From NCBI GenBank assembly GCA_964483155.1, contig CAZAAC010000007.1, positions 11,101-75,100 on the forward strand: a DNA stretch of 64,000 nucleotides, given 5' to 3'. Below the pieces are notes generated by a model. The model made no database searches and was not told the DNA's origin. It was given only the letters and a program-made list of their open reading frames with translations. Source of the DNA: JAAYYM01 sp964483155 (GTDB lineage: Bacteria > Bacillota > Clostridia > Lachnospirales > Lachnospiraceae). The number at the start of each line of letters is the position of its first letter. Within the stretch, counting starts at the first letter, position 1. Made by a program: the position numbers and the translations under genes. Shown here piece after piece: positions 35,707 to 45,414 of the stretch.

Positions 35707-35733
35707 TAAGAAATACATAAATTGTGCCGACAT
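35707..35733 (+). promoter_or_regulatory. Sigma-D (FliA)-type flagellar promoter
   Basis: TAAG, 15 bases, GCCGACAT closely fits the sigma-D consensus TAAA-N15-GCCGATAW. It lies about 90 bases ahead of the flagellin operon, exactly where a late-flagellar promoter would be expected. Confidence 0.7.
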
Positions 35734-35823
35734 AATGATTATGAAATAGAAATATTTGATTTTTATTATAAAGAGATAAAAGAAGAAAACATTATGAAAA
35801 ATGGTTTCTGATGGAGAGAACAT

Positions 35824-38800
35824 ATGAAGGTAGATTTAAACATACCTAGTATAAATCAAAGTGTTGATGTGGAAAAAAATTTAATAAATTCCACTTATTC
35901 TGAAAAAAAGTCAGAGCATATAAGTGGGTATAAAGTAGACATTTCCAGCACAGTTATGGATAACGCCGCATATGGAGTAGATGATCTAAAAACAGTCCAA
36001 GATATTATGCGGGATGCAGGGCAACAGGATGTAGCCTTACAGCGAAATTATATGGCGGTAATGTCTAATTCTATGTCAACAGAAGATTTTGCTAAGTTAC
36101 AAGAAGAGGGATATTCTCCTGATAATATGACGGTTGAAACAGCTGTTACTGCGCTAGATAGAATTAAGGCAACTTTAGTAGATGCAGGTGTTGTTATTGA
36201 AGGGTTTAATAATAATATCAGTAATGATCAGTTAGAAGAAATAACAGGAAGTGTTAGTGGAGCAAAAAGAATTGAATCAAAATTGCAAGAAAATGACTTG
36301 CCTGTTAATACGGATAATCTCCAAAGCATTGCAAAGATACTTGATCAAGCAAAGAATATGACACCATTATCAGATGAGGCCATAAAATATATGCTTCAAA
36401 ATTCTATGAAGCCAACAGTAGATAATATTTACAAAGCAGAGCACAGTGGCACAAATGAAGATGGAAACCAATTAAAGGGATATTATGCTGATAGTATGGG
36501 ATATTATGCAAAAAAAGCAGATAGTATTGACTGGCAACAATTGCAGGGGCAGATGGAACAAATAATAAAAAATGCGGGTTTTGAGGTCACAACTGATATA
36601 ATTGAACAAAGTAAGTGGTTAATTGAAAAAGGAGTGCCGCTTACAGAAGAAAAGTTAATTTTACTTAATGAATTAAAATCAATATCGCTACCTATGAAAG
36701 AGGAAAATGTTCTTACAGCAGTAATAAGTGCTATTTCTGATGGAAAAGAAGCAAAGCAGGCTATGCTTAGTGAAAGTGGTAATAAAAGTGCGATACAGAA
36801 AGCATTAGATATAGTACAGAGAGTTACAAGTATTTCAGATACAGCGGTACAAAAGGTAGTAGAAGAGGGAAGAGAACTTACAATCAACAGTTTGTCTGCA
36901 GCACAAGAAATTATTGAAAATAGTTCAGAAAGTAATGATATAAAGACTTCATATGAAATGATTTCAGCAAAAAGACTTCTTGAAGAGACAAGATTGCAGA
37001 TGACTACAGAGGCAACTGCCAGACTTATAAAAAAAGGATTTTCAATTGAAACAGAACCTCTTGAAAAGGTTGTAGAAGAATTAAAAACAACCGAGAAAGA
37101 ATATTTTCAACTACTATTCAAAAGAGGAGAAGCTTCTATTGGTGAAGATACAAGTATAGAAGAAAACATTGCAAAATATAAAGAGACAAGTAATATAATT
37201 AAGGAAATATCTACCCTTCCTGCGGCAGTGTTAGGAAAACAAGTAGCCATTGGTGAAACGTTTTCATTGTCGTATATACATAAAGAGGGAATCATACTTA
37301 AGGCAACATATGACAAAGCAAATGAAACGTATGAGGCCGTTGGAACGGCACCAAGAAGTGATTTGGGAGACTCCATTAAAAAAGCATTTCAAAATATTGA
37401 TGCACTATTAGTAGAAGAGGGTATGGAGCTTACAGAAGTTAATAGACGTGCTGTTAGAATCCTTGGATATAACAAGATATCTATCAACCAGCAATCAATA
37501 AAAGAGGTTAAAGAAGCAGATCAAGCAGTGCAACAATTAATTGAGAAAATGACACCTGCAAAGACACTTGATATGATTCGCAAAGGATGGAATCCTTTAA
37601 ATGAAGATATTTTTCAACTAGCAGATAAAATAACTGAAACAGATGATATAACGAAAAGTGAAAAGTACAGTGAGTTTTTGTGGAAATTGGAAAAAAATAA
37701 TGAGATATCTGCTGAGGAAAGATCATCTTATATAGGTATCTATAGACTATTTAATCAAATAGAGAAAAGTGATGGAAGTGTTATTGGAAGTGTAATGCAA
37801 ACTGGACAGTCGCTAACACTTAATAATCTTTTGTCGGCTGTAAGGTCAAATAAAGCTTCGGGAATCAATACAGCTGTAAGCGATGAATTTGGAATACTAG
37901 AAGATATCATTACATCAGGAGATTCTATTTCTAAGCAGATAAAAACGGCATTTAATCAAAATAGTGATAGCATAAGATATAACAATGCTTTAACAAAAGA
38001 AATAATAGATAAAATAGCACCTGAAAAACTGCAAGGGATGACTTATGATATGAATACAGACATTGAAACCTTTGTGGAAGAACTAAGACAAGCTGAAACA
38101 AATGAAAAGCTAGATAAAGAATACGTTTTAGAACAGATGCAAAATATTACGTCAGCCAAAACAACAGAAGATTATGTATTGAAAGCATTAGTTGATTTTG
38201 ATCAACCGATTACAATAGATAATATTTTGGCGGGATCTGAATTATTAAACAACAGGGGTTCTGTATTTAGACAACTATTAGAACAAGTGGAAAAGAGAGA
38301 TAGTAGTAGTGAAGTAAAATTAAAAGAGGAATTAAAGGATACAATATTTAAATTGCAAGAAAGTATGAATGCTGAATCTACAGCAAAAGAAGCATATGAA
38401 GAACTAAAAGAAATCAGCGAAAAAATATTAGAAAGTGGTAATACGTCACAAAACACAGCAATAGACATAAAAGCAATGAACTCATTATATAAACAGATTT
38501 CACTTGCAACAAATTTTTCAAAAGAAAATAATTATGAAATACCATTATGGATAGAAGGGAAATTGACCTCTATTAATTTAAAAATAATTAAGGGAACAGA
38601 GACCAATGGAAAGGTAGTAGCAACGATGGACCTAAAAGAATTTGGACAAGTGGCAGCAGAGTTTAACTTGCAGGGAGGAAATGTAAAGGGTCTCATTGCT
38701 TGTGATAATGAATACGGAACGGGTAAGCTTGAGAAAATGGAAAATATATTAAGAGAGGCAATGCAGACAGAAGAAAGAAAAGTTGTAGAATTGCGTTTTG

Positions 38801-38943
38801 TATACAGTAACCAGTTGAATATTCAAAAATTTGGAGAAAATACATCTAGTCAGAGATCAACTATTGAAAGTACAAAAGAACTATATGAAGTGGCAAAAGC
38901 ATTTATTACAGGAATGAGAGGTGTAACTACTTATGAAAATTAA
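35824..38943 (+). CDS. Large flagellin-linked protein with FliK-like C-terminus (DUF6240-like)
   Basis: A 1039-residue, mostly helical protein with no signal peptide and no membrane helix, suggesting cytoplasmic location or flagellar type III export. I believe it belongs to DUF6240, known from Lachnospiraceae flagellar loci, but cannot confirm this. The last 130 residues (PLWIEGKLTSINLKII... VATMDLKEFGQVAAEFNL) have the pattern of the FliK hook-length control C-terminal domain. The long middle contains degenerate repeats of LAAxxII-type helices. Its stop overlaps the flagellin start by 11 bases, so translation is coupled. Confidence 0.72.
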   Translation: MKVDLNIPSINQSVDVEKNLINSTYSEKKSEHISGYKVDISSTVMDNAAYGVDDLKTVQDIMRDAGQQDVALQRNYMAVMSNSMSTEDFAKLQEEGYSPDNMTVETAVTALDRIKATLVDAGVVIEGFNNNISNDQLEEITGSVSGAKRIESKLQENDLPVNTDNLQSIAKILDQAKNMTPLSDEAIKYMLQNSMKPTVDNIYKAEHSGTNEDGNQLKGYYADSMGYYAKKADSIDWQQLQGQMEQIIKNAGFEVTTDIIEQSKWLIEKGVPLTEEKLILLNELKSISLPMKEENVLTAVISAISDGKEAKQAMLSESGNKSAIQKALDIVQRVTSISDTAVQKVVEEGRELTINSLSAAQEIIENSSESNDIKTSYEMISAKRLLEETRLQMTTEATARLIKKGFSIETEPLEKVVEELKTTEKEYFQLLFKRGEASIGEDTSIEENIAKYKETSNIIKEISTLPAAVLGKQVAIGETFSLSYIHKEGIILKATYDKANETYEAVGTAPRSDLGDSIKKAFQNIDALLVEEGMELTEVNRRAVRILGYNKISINQQSIKEVKEADQAVQQLIEKMTPAKTLDMIRKGWNPLNEDIFQLADKITETDDITKSEKYSEFLWKLEKNNEISAEERSSYIGIYRLFNQIEKSDGSVIGSVMQTGQSLTLNNLLSAVRSNKASGINTAVSDEFGILEDIITSGDSISKQIKTAFNQNSDSIRYNNALTKEIIDKIAPEKLQGMTYDMNTDIETFVEELRQAETNEKLDKEYVLEQMQNITSAKTTEDYVLKALVDFDQPITIDNILAGSELLNNRGSVFRQLLEQVEKRDSSSEVKLKEELKDTIFKLQESMNAESTAKEAYEELKEISEKILESGNTSQNTAIDIKAMNSLYKQISLATNFSKENNYEIPLWIEGKLTSINLKIIKGTETNGKVVATMDLKEFGQVAAEFNLQGGNVKGLIACDNEYGTGKLEKMENILREAMQTEERKVVELRFVYSNQLNIQKFGENTSSQRSTIESTKELYEVAKAFITGMRGVTTYEN

Positions 38944-40021
38944 TCACAACATTCAAGCATTGATTTCAAGTAATACACTAACAACTAACGAAGAGTTGTT
39001 AGCAAAATCATCAGAGAGACTGTCTTCAGGATATAAAATCAATTATGCAAAAGATAATCCGGCGGGACTAGCAATATCGCATAAGATGAATACTCAAATC
39101 AGAGGTCTGAATCGCGCGGTCCAAAATGCATCAAACGGAATATCAATTATTGAGACGGCTGAAGGTGCGCTTTCAGAAATTCAATCTATGGTACAGAGAA
39201 TGAATGAACTCGCAGTTCAGGCGGCAAACGGAACAAATGTTACGTCTGATAAAATTGCAATCCAAGAAGAAATAAGGCAGCTGTGTGACGAGATTGAAAG
39301 AGTTTCAAAGGATACAGAGTTTAATAAGCAACAACTTCTTAATGGAGAGCAGGATTTAAAAGGATATTCAGATAATGATGCAGTTAAGGTAAGACAATAT
39401 ACGGAAGAAGTTCCCGTTGATAATTACAGGATTGATGTAGCTGTAGATGCAAGTGGTGTGGTAACAGCGGCTTTTACGCTTCCGAGTGATTTTAGTAGCA
39501 CAGCAGAAATTGAAATAACTGATAATGTTGTTACAATTAGTGATATAAACAATTTCTCCATTATAATGGATGTTGATAATACAGCGGTTATGGCAACACA
39601 AGAAGTGGTACTTGATATTACAGGGATTGGTGGAATGGAATTTCAAATAGGAGCAAACGAAGGACAAACAATCAATGTTGTCATACCAGAAGTATCGCTT
39701 AAGAACATGGGACTGCAAGAAATTGACTGTACGTCAATAGAAGGGGCGAGAGAAACACTTGATAAAATGGATTTTGCTTTAGAGTTTATATCACAAACAC
39801 GTTCGTCCCTTGGTGCATATCAAAACAGGCTAGATCATACAATATCAAATTTAGACATTACAAGTGAAAATATGACAGGTGCCTATTCCAGATTAATGGA
39901 TGTAGATATGGCAGAGGAAATGGTAGAGTATACAAAACTGCAGGTATTACAACAGGCTGGGACATCAATGCTTGCGCAAGCAAATGAAAGACCGCAGTCA
40001 GCATTACAATTACTACAGTAA
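38933..40021 (+). CDS. Flagellin
   Basis: A 362-residue protein. The N-terminal D0/D1 (MKINHNIQALISSNTLTT, RLSSGYKINYAKDNPAGLAI, NGISIIETAEGALSEIQ) and C-terminal D1/D0 (SNLDITSENMTGAYSRLMD, LQQAGTSMLAQANERPQSAL) are well conserved. The central variable domain of about 115 residues is beta-rich, with no Cys. It is exported by the flagellar type III system and is the main filament subunit. FliS follows directly. Confidence 0.97.
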   Translation: MKINHNIQALISSNTLTTNEELLAKSSERLSSGYKINYAKDNPAGLAISHKMNTQIRGLNRAVQNASNGISIIETAEGALSEIQSMVQRMNELAVQAANGTNVTSDKIAIQEEIRQLCDEIERVSKDTEFNKQQLLNGEQDLKGYSDNDAVKVRQYTEEVPVDNYRIDVAVDASGVVTAAFTLPSDFSSTAEIEITDNVVTISDINNFSIIMDVDNTAVMATQEVVLDITGIGGMEFQIGANEGQTINVVIPEVSLKNMGLQEIDCTSIEGARETLDKMDFALEFISQTRSSLGAYQNRLDHTISNLDITSENMTGAYSRLMDVDMAEEMVEYTKLQVLQQAGTSMLAQANERPQSALQLLQ

Positions 40022-40048
40022 AAAATCAATTTATATAGGGAGGATATT

Positions 40049-40525
40049 ATGACAAAGGAACAAATTCAAACCTATACATTAAGAATTACGCAGGCAGGTA
40101 AAACGGAGATTATTATTATTTTATATGATATGATTCTGGAGGATATAAAAGAAGCAGAAAACTGTTATCAGAATAGTGATTATGATGGATTTAAGAAAGC
40201 ATGTAATCACATTACAAGATGCACGGCAGACTTAGTTGAAGCATTAGACTTTGAATATGATATTTCCTATAGTTTGATGTCATTATATCTATATGTTAAC
40301 AAAGAAATTGCAGCAGCAGTGATAAAAAATAATTCTATATCATTAAAAAACGCAGAATTTGTTATCAAGAATCTAAGAGAAGTATTTGTTAAGGTTTGCG
40401 AGCAAGACGATTCTGGACCGGTTATGAAAAATGCACAAACAGTCTATGCTGGGTTGACATATGGGAAAAAAAATCTGGCTGAAGATTTGCGAGATCAAGG
40501 TTCGTCAAGAGGTTTTAGAGTATAG
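40049..40525 (+). CDS. fliS: Flagellin export chaperone FliS
   Basis: A 158-residue helical protein behind GGGAGG, with the family pattern around ILYDMILEDIKEAENC and DLVEALDFEYDISYSLMSLY. It binds the flagellin C-terminus to prevent early polymerisation. It is somewhat longer than the usual 125-135 residues, with a C-terminal extension. It is the last gene of the flagellin operon. Confidence 0.85.
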   Translation: MTKEQIQTYTLRITQAGKTEIIIILYDMILEDIKEAENCYQNSDYDGFKKACNHITRCTADLVEALDFEYDISYSLMSLYLYVNKEIAAAVIKNNSISLKNAEFVIKNLREVFVKVCEQDDSGPVMKNAQTVYAGLTYGKKNLAEDLRDQGSSRGFRV

Positions 40526-40543
40526 TAATAATTATTGACAAGT

Positions 40544-40570
40544 AAAAAGCCCTATTTTCGGGGCTTTTTA
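40544..40570 (+). terminator. Terminator of the flagellin operon
   Basis: AAAAAGCCC pairs with GGGCTTTTT around TATTTTCG, ending in TTTTTA. Confidence 0.9.
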
Positions 40571-40641
40571 ACTTTATATTTAAAAATAATAATATAATGT
40601 TGTTATAAAGTTACAAAAAGAAAATTTATCAATTAATATTA

Positions 40642-40670
40642 TAGACAGGTATTATTATTTGTACTATAAT
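40642..40670 (+). promoter_or_regulatory. Putative promoter of the Tad pilus operon
   Basis: TAGACA, 17 bases, TATAAT lie about 145 bases upstream of the TadZ-like gene. The leader between has no other feature that I can support. Confidence 0.5.
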
Positions 40671-40816
40671 CAAATCACATTCTATAGAAACGTCAAGTAT
40701 ATTTCAAATAATATTCCCAAAACTGCAAGGAAATAAGTTGTTTTGATATTGATTACACAATTATATTGTTTATCAATAGTGTTAAAGTATGAAAAAAATA
40801 GACAGGAGGAAAATCA

Positions 40817-41818
40817 TTGAATTATTGGGTTATGGCCATATGTGATTTGGAACAGTCATATGCTTATAGACTAATGGAATACTTAAATAAAAAAGAGGGA
40901 AATCCTTTTATTATTAAGGCGTTTACTACAATTGATTCATTAATAGAGTATACAAAAAATAATAAAATAGAAATACTACTTATATCAAGTAATGCAATAC
41001 TAGAAAACACAAAAATAATAAACACAGAGCATATTATTGTTTTGTCTGAAGATAAGGAAATGGCAAATTGCCTATATGAGAAAGCAATATATAAATACCA
41101 GTCCTCTGAAAATATAATAAAAGAAATAATTTGTTACTATGCAGAACAAACAGGTCAATCAAATAACCTGTTTTCATTAAAAGAAAAAACAAAGGTATTA
41201 GGCGTATATTCACCAGTTAGCAGAGTATTAAAAACATCTTTTGCTCTTACAATAGGGCAGATTTTGGCTGAGGAAAATCAAGTATTATATGTAAATATGG
41301 AAGGATATTCTGGATTCTCAAAATTATTTGACAAAGTATATGATTACGATTTGGCGGACTTTATGTACTATCTTCTAGAAAAGCGAGAAAATGTAATAAT
41401 GAAACTAGCAGGAATAGTTCAGACAATAGAAGGACTTGACTATATACCACCAGTAACTTCTCCTTTAGATTTGCAATGTATAACAGCAGAAGAGTGGAAA
41501 CAATTTATAAATCTACTTTGTCAGAGTAGCAAGTATCAAATAATAATTTTTGATATTGGAGAAAATTTAGCTTCTATGATTCATTTTTTACATATATGTG
41601 ACAAAATTTATATGCCAACAGGAAACGATAGTTCTGCAAATGCAAAAATTGAGCAATATGAAACCTTTATACAACGTATAGGTGAAGAAAAAATACTAGA
41701 CAAGACAATTAAGATGTCTTTTGATTTTATGAAAGGAATTGAGTATGGACCTGAACATTTAAAATATAGTGAACTTGGCAGTTATGTAAGGGAGCTTTTG
41801 AAACATGAAAAACAATGA
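40817..41818 (+). CDS. TadZ/CpaE-like pilus assembly protein
   Basis: A 333-residue protein starting at TTG behind AGGAGGA. Residues 1-110 resemble a receiver-like domain; residues 125-333 are a MinD/ParA-type fold (TKVLGVYSPVSRVLKTSFAL, VLYVNMEGYSGFSKL, IIIFDIGENLASMIHFL). The Walker A is strongly deviant (SPVSRVLKT instead of KGGVGKT), as accepted in TadZ. It should place the Tad machine at the cell pole or membrane. It overlaps the next gene by 14 bases. Confidence 0.82.
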   Translation: MNYWVMAICDLEQSYAYRLMEYLNKKEGNPFIIKAFTTIDSLIEYTKNNKIEILLISSNAILENTKIINTEHIIVLSEDKEMANCLYEKAIYKYQSSENIIKEIICYYAEQTGQSNNLFSLKEKTKVLGVYSPVSRVLKTSFALTIGQILAEENQVLYVNMEGYSGFSKLFDKVYDYDLADFMYYLLEKRENVIMKLAGIVQTIEGLDYIPPVTSPLDLQCITAEEWKQFINLLCQSSKYQIIIFDIGENLASMIHFLHICDKIYMPTGNDSSANAKIEQYETFIQRIGEEKILDKTIKMSFDFMKGIEYGPEHLKYSELGSYVRELLKHEKQ

Positions 41819-43031
41819 CAACAATACACTTAAGACAGAAGTAGTAAAAATGATTCGAGAAGAAATCAGTCTATCTCGTGAAGTAGAAGATGAAGAAGTA
41901 ATTGAGATTATTGATAAACATATTATTGAATATAGTAAAAAAACATTTCTTAGTTTATATGAAAAGAATAGACTTCGCAAAGATTTATTTAATAAACTTC
42001 GCAAACTTGATATTCTGCAAGACCTTGTAGAGGATAACGAAATCACTGAAATTATGGTAAACGGGAAGGATCATATTTTTATAGAAAAGCAAGGAAAGTT
42101 GATAACACTTGATTTATATTTTGAATCTACGGAATGTCTTGAAGACATTATTCAGCAAATCGTTTCGAAAACAAATAGAACTGTTAATATGTCTTCTCCA
42201 ATTGTAGATGCAAGGCTAGAAAATGGATCAAGAGTAAATGTTGTTTTACCCCCAATAGCATTAAACGGACCCATACTTACGATTCGTCAATTTCCAGCGA
42301 ATCCAATGAAATTAGAAGATATGATTTATTGTCATACTATATCTGAAGAAGTTGCAAGCTTTATAAAAATACTTGTTACTTCAAAATATAATATAATGAT
42401 TAGCGGGGGAACAGGAACAGGCAAAACAACATTTCTAAATGTAATTTCAAATTTTATCCCAAAAGACGAAAGAATCGTGACAATTGAAGATAGTGCAGAA
42501 TTGCAGATACAAGGTATTCGTAATTTAGTAAGGATGGAAACTAGAATAACTAATATCGAGGGGTGTAAGGAAATCACAATAAGAGATTTGATAAAAACGG
42601 CACTTAGAATGCGCCCTGATCGTATTATAGTGGGAGAAGTAAGAGGGCCAGAGGCGATTGACTTATTGCAAAGTTTAAACACAGGGCATGATGGTTCTAT
42701 TTCAACAGCACATGCTAATAGTGCAAAAGATCTTCTTAGTAGAATAGAAACAATGATGTTAATGGGTATCGAAATGCCATTATCAGCCATAAGGAGGCAA
42801 ATAGCCACAGGTGTGGACATTATTATACATCTTGGAAGACTACGCGATAAGAGTAGAAGAGTTCTTGAAATAGAGGAAGTAATTGGTTTTGAAAACGAAG
42901 AAATAGTTACGAGTAATTTATATTCTTTTATAGAAAGAGGAGAAAACAAAGATGGGAGCATTTGTGGAGAACTTCAAAAAAAAGAAGAACTTCAACATAG
43001 ACAGAAATTACTACGCAGTGGATTACGATAA
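41805..43031 (+). CDS. Tad pilus secretion ATPase TadA/CpaF
   Basis: A 408-residue protein of the VirB11-like ATPase family. Walker A is GGTGTGKTT (residues 201-209), followed by ERIVTIEDSAELQI, the Asp/His boxes (RMRPDRIIVGEVRG and GHDGSISTAHANS) and a C-terminal helical part. The N-terminal domain has ITEIMVNGKDHIFIE, typical for CpaF. It powers Flp pilus assembly. It overlaps TadB by 80 bases. Confidence 0.95.
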   Translation: MKNNDNNTLKTEVVKMIREEISLSREVEDEEVIEIIDKHIIEYSKKTFLSLYEKNRLRKDLFNKLRKLDILQDLVEDNEITEIMVNGKDHIFIEKQGKLITLDLYFESTECLEDIIQQIVSKTNRTVNMSSPIVDARLENGSRVNVVLPPIALNGPILTIRQFPANPMKLEDMIYCHTISEEVASFIKILVTSKYNIMISGGTGTGKTTFLNVISNFIPKDERIVTIEDSAELQIQGIRNLVRMETRITNIEGCKEITIRDLIKTALRMRPDRIIVGEVRGPEAIDLLQSLNTGHDGSISTAHANSAKDLLSRIETMMLMGIEMPLSAIRRQIATGVDIIIHLGRLRDKSRRVLEIEEVIGFENEEIVTSNLYSFIERGENKDGSICGELQKKEELQHRQKLLRSGLR

Positions 43032-43755
43032 ATACTATTTGTCTTCAAGAGAGAAATTTTTTTACTTAGTGGAATATGTTTTAGTCATAATAATATTTAG
43101 TTATTCTTTTTATCATTCTTTTGCGGCAACAGTCATTCTTTCACCGGGAATTATTGTGTTGATTAAAAAAAAGAAAAATCAATTATGTGTAAAACGCAAG
43201 CAGCAATTGCAAATAGAATTTAAAGAAGGAATATCTGCGGTAGCCAAGGGTCTTGTATCTGGATTATCTACAGAGAATGCATTTATAGAGGCAGAACAAG
43301 AAATGAAGGTTTTATATGGAAAAAATGGTTTTATAACAAGAGAGTTTATGTATATTAAAATGCAATTAGCTATGAATAAATCACTGGAAGAGAGTCTGAA
43401 TAACTTTGCTGAGAGAAGTGGACTGGAAGATGTTTGTAAATTTGCAAATGTATTTATGATAGCAAAGAGAAATAGCGGAAATCTTGTGGCAATTATGAAT
43501 CAAACTATAGCAATCATTAATGATAAAGTTGAAATAGAAAAAGAAATTGCAACAATGCTTAGTGCAAAAAGATTAGAACAAAAAATAATGAATGCAGTAC
43601 CTTTGTTTATTATCATATATCTAAGGCAAAGCACAGGAACACTACTAAATTCGCTTTATAATAACATGAATGGAGTAATAGTTATGACAGGGTGTTTGTG
43701 TGCATATATTATATCAATTTATGTTTCGGAGAGAATAGTAAATATTAAAGTATAG
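42952..43755 (+). CDS. Tad pilus inner-membrane protein TadB
   Basis: A 267-residue T2SSF-family protein with two N-terminal helices, a cytoplasmic GSPF domain (LVSGLSTENAFIEAEQEM... SLEESLNNFAERSGLEDVC) and one or two C-terminal helices. ATG 42952 has GAGGAGA behind it. The unusually long overlap with tadA implies translational coupling. Confidence 0.88.
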   Translation: MGAFVENFKKKKNFNIDRNYYAVDYDKYYLSSREKFFYLVEYVLVIIIFSYSFYHSFAATVILSPGIIVLIKKKKNQLCVKRKQQLQIEFKEGISAVAKGLVSGLSTENAFIEAEQEMKVLYGKNGFITREFMYIKMQLAMNKSLEESLNNFAERSGLEDVCKFANVFMIAKRNSGNLVAIMNQTIAIINDKVEIEKEIATMLSAKRLEQKIMNAVPLFIIIYLRQSTGTLLNSLYNNMNGVIVMTGCLCAYIISIYVSERIVNIKV

Positions 43756-43766
43756 GAGGATACTAA

Positions 43767-45164
43767 ATGCTAATAATCTATTTCATTTTTTTGATACTAA
43801 GTATGTCGTTATTAATAATTACAATTTATAAAAAAAGAGTTCTATTTATTAAAAAAGAAAGTAGAAATAGTATATTGCATGATATACAGGTTCTCTATCC
43901 AACAAAACAAACAGAGGAAAACTGGCAGGAATTTTATTGTAAAAAACAAAAAAGGGTTTTATTAGTATTTATCCTAGTGATTGTAATTACGATGTTAATA
44001 GAAATAGAAGAATTAGTGAATCCTAAATTAAATGAAGGATTATATATACAAAGGCGTGATTATGGAGAAAATGCAGAGAATATAAAAATCAAAGCATATT
44101 ATAATGAAAATACGGACTATAAGGAAGTATATGCTAACGTTGATGCAATAAAATATAGAACGGACCAAATAGAAAAAATGGTTGAAGAATTATCAAAATA
44201 TCTTTCTCAAATAATAAAAGGGGACAATAGCTCGCTTGACGAAGTAAGAAGTAACTTAAAATTACCAGATAAAGTTGAGGGTTACCCCTTTAAAATTAAA
44301 TGGGAAATGGATAATTACTCAGTAATTGATGGAAAAGGAAAAATAAAAAATGATAAAACAATAGCGGAAGGAACAAAAATTCAGTTAAAAGCCACTTTGA
44401 GTTATGAAGAATATAGTGCAGAGAGTCTATGGCAGATCAAAGTATATCCACCTTATTCAACAACAGAAAAAACTTTTACAGAAACTTTAAAAAAAGCTAT
44501 TTCAGATAGTAATAAAAACAGTAGTACAGACGAAATCATGTCATTACCAACACAAGTAAATGGAGAAAAAATTACATGGCAAGAACAACCGGAACATAAA
44601 AGCTTATATCTATTTATAATAGGGATAATTCTGGCTTTTGGAATTTACTATAATACAGATCAGCAATTACACAATAGAGCAAAAGCTAGAAAGGATGAAA
44701 TGCTACTTGATTATGCAGAAATAATAAATAAGTTTATTTTATATCTTGGAGCTGGAATGACAGTTAAAGGGGCTTGGATCAAAATAGCACTTGATTATAG
44801 AGATAAACGTGAAATTACTAAAACAAAAAGATATGCATATGAAGAAATACTGATTACTTACTATGAAATGAAAGAAGGAATTTCAGAGATAATAGCATAT
44901 GAAAAATTTGGGAAGAGAGCTGACAGTATGCAATATCAGGTATTTTCATCAATTATTAATCAATGTGTTAAAAGAGGAGTACAAAGTTCTAGAGAGTCAC
45001 TTATTCATGAAATGAATAATGCTTTTGAAGAAAGAAAACGAATTGCAAAGCGCTTAGGAGAGGAAGCTGGAACAAAATTACTACTACCGATGTTTATAAT
45101 GTTGTTAATAGTAGTAGTCATCATTATTTTGCCAGCATTTTTATCATTACAAGTTGTTTCATAA
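43767..45164 (+). CDS. Tad pilus inner-membrane protein TadC with an extra extracytoplasmic insert
   Basis: A 465-residue protein, longer than the usual 290-320 residues of TadC. Helices lie at 1-20 and about 67-87; then a soluble region of about 190 residues follows, containing an Ig-like or cadherin-like beta pattern (YPFKIKWEMDNYSVIDGKG, GTKIQLKATLSYEEYS); then a helix at about 278-298, a GSPF domain (ILYLGAGMTVKGAW... SIINQCVKRG) and a last helix. The insert is not part of the standard family. It may face outside and touch the pilus or peptidoglycan (inference). It sits 11 bases after tadB. Confidence 0.82.
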   Translation: MLIIYFIFLILSMSLLIITIYKKRVLFIKKESRNSILHDIQVLYPTKQTEENWQEFYCKKQKRVLLVFILVIVITMLIEIEELVNPKLNEGLYIQRRDYGENAENIKIKAYYNENTDYKEVYANVDAIKYRTDQIEKMVEELSKYLSQIIKGDNSSLDEVRSNLKLPDKVEGYPFKIKWEMDNYSVIDGKGKIKNDKTIAEGTKIQLKATLSYEEYSAESLWQIKVYPPYSTTEKTFTETLKKAISDSNKNSSTDEIMSLPTQVNGEKITWQEQPEHKSLYLFIIGIILAFGIYYNTDQQLHNRAKARKDEMLLDYAEIINKFILYLGAGMTVKGAWIKIALDYRDKREITKTKRYAYEEILITYYEMKEGISEIIAYEKFGKRADSMQYQVFSSIINQCVKRGVQSSRESLIHEMNNAFEERKRIAKRLGEEAGTKLLLPMFIMLLIVVVIIILPAFLSLQVVS

Positions 45165-45193
45165 CAAATAACATAAGAAAGGAGGACTGAAAA

Positions 45194-45361
45194 ATGAAGA
45201 GCATAAAAAAAATTATATATAATAATAAAGGAATAGGAGTGATAGAAGTTATATTAATTTTAGTTGTTTTGATAGGATTGGTTATAATATTTCGAGACCA
45301 ACTTACAACATTAATCAATAGTATTTTTGAAAGAATAGTAAGTGAAAGTGGTAGTGTTTAA
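45194..45361 (+). CDS. Flp-like type IVc prepilin (55 residues)
   Basis: Starts at ATG behind GGAGG 8 bases upstream. It has a basic leader (KSIKKIIYNNKG) and then the prepilin core IGVIEVILILVVLIGLVIIF, with Glu at +5 after the Gly cleavage point and a hydrophobic run, then a short polar tail. This is the Flp1-like prepilin layout: the main subunit of the Tad pilus, cut by the prepilin peptidase encoded 2.4 kb downstream. It is easy to miss because of its size. Confidence 0.88.
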   Translation: MKSIKKIIYNNKGIGVIEVILILVVLIGLVIIFRDQLTTLINSIFERIVSESGSV

Positions 45362-45414
45362 AAAACAGACGTAAAAGAGAAATGAAATTAATAGAATATT
45401 TGAAAGGATAATAA

